A DNA stretch of 64,000 nucleotides from Flavobacterium sp. Leaf82. GTDB lineage: Bacteria > Bacteroidota > Bacteroidia > Flavobacteriales > Flavobacteriaceae. The first letter of the stretch is position 1; each line of letters opens with the position of its first letter. The notes under the pieces were generated by a model. That model was not told the origin of the DNA and made no database searches. It saw only the letters and a program-made list of their open reading frames with translations. The stretch lies in contig NZ_LMMA01000014.1 of the NCBI RefSeq assembly GCF_001422725.1, positions 1-64,000 on the forward strand, read 5' to 3'. Shown piece after piece: positions 62,437-64,000 of this stretch. Both the position numbers and the translations under genes were made by a program.

Positions 62437-64000
62437 GTGCAGTTAGACAATAAAGAACCTGAATATCCATTTTTAAAAAACAGGGGAGAATTAGGCATCC
62501 TTACAGCAAAACTGGACTGGAATGCTTCCTCATTAGGAAGCATAGAAACCTGGCCGCAAAGTCTTCGAACTGCACTTGGAATACTGCTCGCTTCCCGTAT
62601 TCCGATGTTTATGGTGTGGGGCAGTGAGAAAATTTTCTTTTATAATGATTCCTTTCGTCCTTTTCTTTTAGGAAGCGGAAAACATCCAAAGGCTTTAGGA
62701 AATGATATCAGGAATGCCTTATCTTCAGAGTGGCACACGGTTTCTGATACTGTCTGTGATATGATAGATCAGGGACTTATTCGCTCAGAATCTAATATTA
62801 TAGCAAATCGTATAAGCAGTAATACCCTGCATGAGGTTTACCTTACTGTGGGTTACAGTATAATTTCAAGCAATGATGATATCGCCGAAGGTGTTTTTGC
62901 TACCTGTACTGAAAATTCAGCCGTAATTCCGGATTTGATACCGTCAAGTGCCGTAAGGTCGCAACTCAACGGCGTGCTCATGCAAGCCAATGCAGGAATT
63001 GCGCAGGCGAATATAGAAGGCAGGGTAGTTGAAGTAAATGACCGTTACTGCCAGATGCTGGGCTATACCCGCGAGGAAATACTACAGATGAATTTAGGAG
63101 AACTGACTCATCCTGAAGACCTGGAACGTAATATGTTGCTGTTACAGGACTGTATTGCCAATGGAAATGATTTTTTGATTACTAAACGATACATATGCCG
63201 GGACGGATCTATTATCTGGGTAAACAATAGTATTTCGATTGTTACGAATCCCGAAGGCGGAAAATATATTACAGCGATTGCTATTGATATTACTGCCGAA
63301 AAAGAACGGGAAGAGAAACTCTCTGCAAGTGAGGCGCGTTTTCGTACCCTGATTGCAAAGGCGCCTGTGGGAACTGCCGTTTTCCGTGGAGCTGATTTTC
63401 ATATTGAACTGGCAAACGGCGTAATGCTGGAATATTGGGATAAAGGAAATGAGGTAACAGGCAAAAGGCTCGCCGAAGTTTTTCCTGAGGTCACGGACAA
63501 AGATTTTTATCAACGGCTTTCTGAGGTATACCGCAGTGGAGAAGAATATAAAACGGTTGGAGCCGAAATCTTATCAGATCCCGCAGGTGCGCAGAGGTAT
63601 TTTGATTATTCCCTGACACCTTTGCTGGATGAAAACGGCATTGTGTATGCAGTCTTGAATATGTCTTCTGATGTTACGGACACGGTCAAAACGCAGCGTG
63701 AGATAATGGCAAGTCAAAATGAACTCGCAGCGATATTTGAACAGTCGCCAGTTGCAATTGCCACGATTGGTATTGATGAAGAACTGGTGTTTCAAAGCGC
63801 CAATACTTTTTATGGTGAACTTGTAGGGCGCAAGCCCGGTCAGCTCATTGGCAAACCGTTGCTTGAAGCCGTGCCTGAGCTTAAAGGACAGGGTTTTGAT
63901 GCACTTCTAAAAGAGGTAATCAGAACCGGGATTCCTTATACAGCCAAAGAAGTAGAGGTTGAAGTCCTCCGCAGTGGTAAGCTTGAAAATATTTACGTAG
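62437..64000 (+). CDS. Multi-PAS sensor kinase, cut by the window end
   Basis: The frame is open from GTG at 62437 to the window edge (521 codons visible), so it is incomplete at the C-terminus. Domains: an N-terminal PAS-like region with LGSIETWPQSLRTALGILL and FFYNDSFRPFLLG (typical first domain of such kinases), then at least three PAS domains (QANAGIAQANIEGRVVEVND...; KAPVGTAVFRG; FEQSPVAIATIG) with PAC-type ends (TAIAIDITAEK, MSSDVTD). No ATG lies before residue 56, so GTG is the best start. A histidine-kinase module is expected beyond the window. Confidence 0.85.
   Translation, partial: MQLDNKEPEYPFLKNRGELGILTAKLDWNASSLGSIETWPQSLRTALGILLASRIPMFMVWGSEKIFFYNDSFRPFLLGSGKHPKALGNDIRNALSSEWHTVSDTVCDMIDQGLIRSESNIIANRISSNTLHEVYLTVGYSIISSNDDIAEGVFATCTENSAVIPDLIPSSAVRSQLNGVLMQANAGIAQANIEGRVVEVNDRYCQMLGYTREEILQMNLGELTHPEDLERNMLLLQDCIANGNDFLITKRYICRDGSIIWVNNSISIVTNPEGGKYITAIAIDITAEKEREEKLSASEARFRTLIAKAPVGTAVFRGADFHIELANGVMLEYWDKGNEVTGKRLAEVFPEVTDKDFYQRLSEVYRSGEEYKTVGAEILSDPAGAQRYFDYSLTPLLDENGIVYAVLNMSSDVTDTVKTQREIMASQNELAAIFEQSPVAIATIGIDEELVFQSANTFYGELVGRKPGQLIGKPLLEAVPELKGQGFDALLKEVIRTGIPYTAKEVEVEVLRSGKLENIYV

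Noticed and set aside
63142..63795. Minus-strand ORFs of 123 and 73 codons near the right end
   Set aside because: Antisense to a continuous PAS-domain reading frame on the plus strand.

Overview
The window looks like the chromosome of a Flavobacterium-like member of the Bacteroidota. It is AT-rich, ribosome binding sites are weak, and several genes carry the TAnnTTTG promoter -7 box typical of this phylum. It encodes SusC/SusD outer-membrane pairs, ECF sigma/FecR/TonB-receptor signalling, a type IX secretion (T9SS) sorting domain and many lipoproteins with short lipoboxes. No tRNA, rRNA, transposase, phage or CRISPR array was seen.

Layout. 1-8.2 kb: an OmpA-type lipoprotein, an uncharacterised acidic-linker protein and an orphan SusC/SusD pair, preceded by a very short Met-Cys-Cys leader ORF and a hairpin. 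8.3-14.8 kb: an alpha/beta hydrolase, small secreted proteins, and a porin-Dabb-cupin operon divergent from an OmpR/histidine-kinase pair. The shared intergenic region holds four TAGAA repeats exactly 11 bp apart, upstream of the porin promoter. 14.8-24.9 kb: five signalling genes on the minus strand (three receiver-containing proteins, a CHASE3 kinase and a 2125-residue hybrid kinase with a long array of 92-residue HAMP repeats) and no DNA-binding output protein. 25.1-35.9 kb: a small acidic protein, then an ECF sigma factor, FecR, a TonB receptor with an STN signalling domain, a beta-helix lipoprotein, a T9SS cargo protein, a lipoprotein and an S41 protease. Two promoter-like blocks with identical spacing lie before fecR and before the beta-helix gene.

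35.9-41.1 kb: a hydrolase lipoprotein, two AraC-family regulators (one with a multi-pass membrane domain), an NTF2-like protein and a quinone-oxidoreductase-type enzyme. 41.4-51.5 kb: Kup potassium transporter, a beta/gamma-crystallin lipoprotein, polyphosphate kinase, a lyase-like lipoprotein and aconitase. 51.6-54.3 kb: a ring-cleaving-dioxygenase-like glyoxalase protein and a GNAT/hydrolase/cupin operon resembling bacterial quinone-stress (Mhq) genes. 54.8-64 kb: small proteins, an FAD/NAD(P) protein, a DUF2252 protein, a Tat-exported short-chain dehydrogenase, a RadD-like helicase and the start of a multi-PAS sensor cut by the window edge.

The strongest new observations are regulatory. 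A 20-bp motif is conserved upstream of three separated detoxification transcription units (about 9.27, 52.65 and 54.29 kb), at identical distance from the -7 box, which suggests one regulon. The others are the helically phased TAGAA array, the duplicated ECF-type block, and a pair of small acidic proteins that share both coding sequence and upstream region. All functions are read from sequence by eye; no database search was run.
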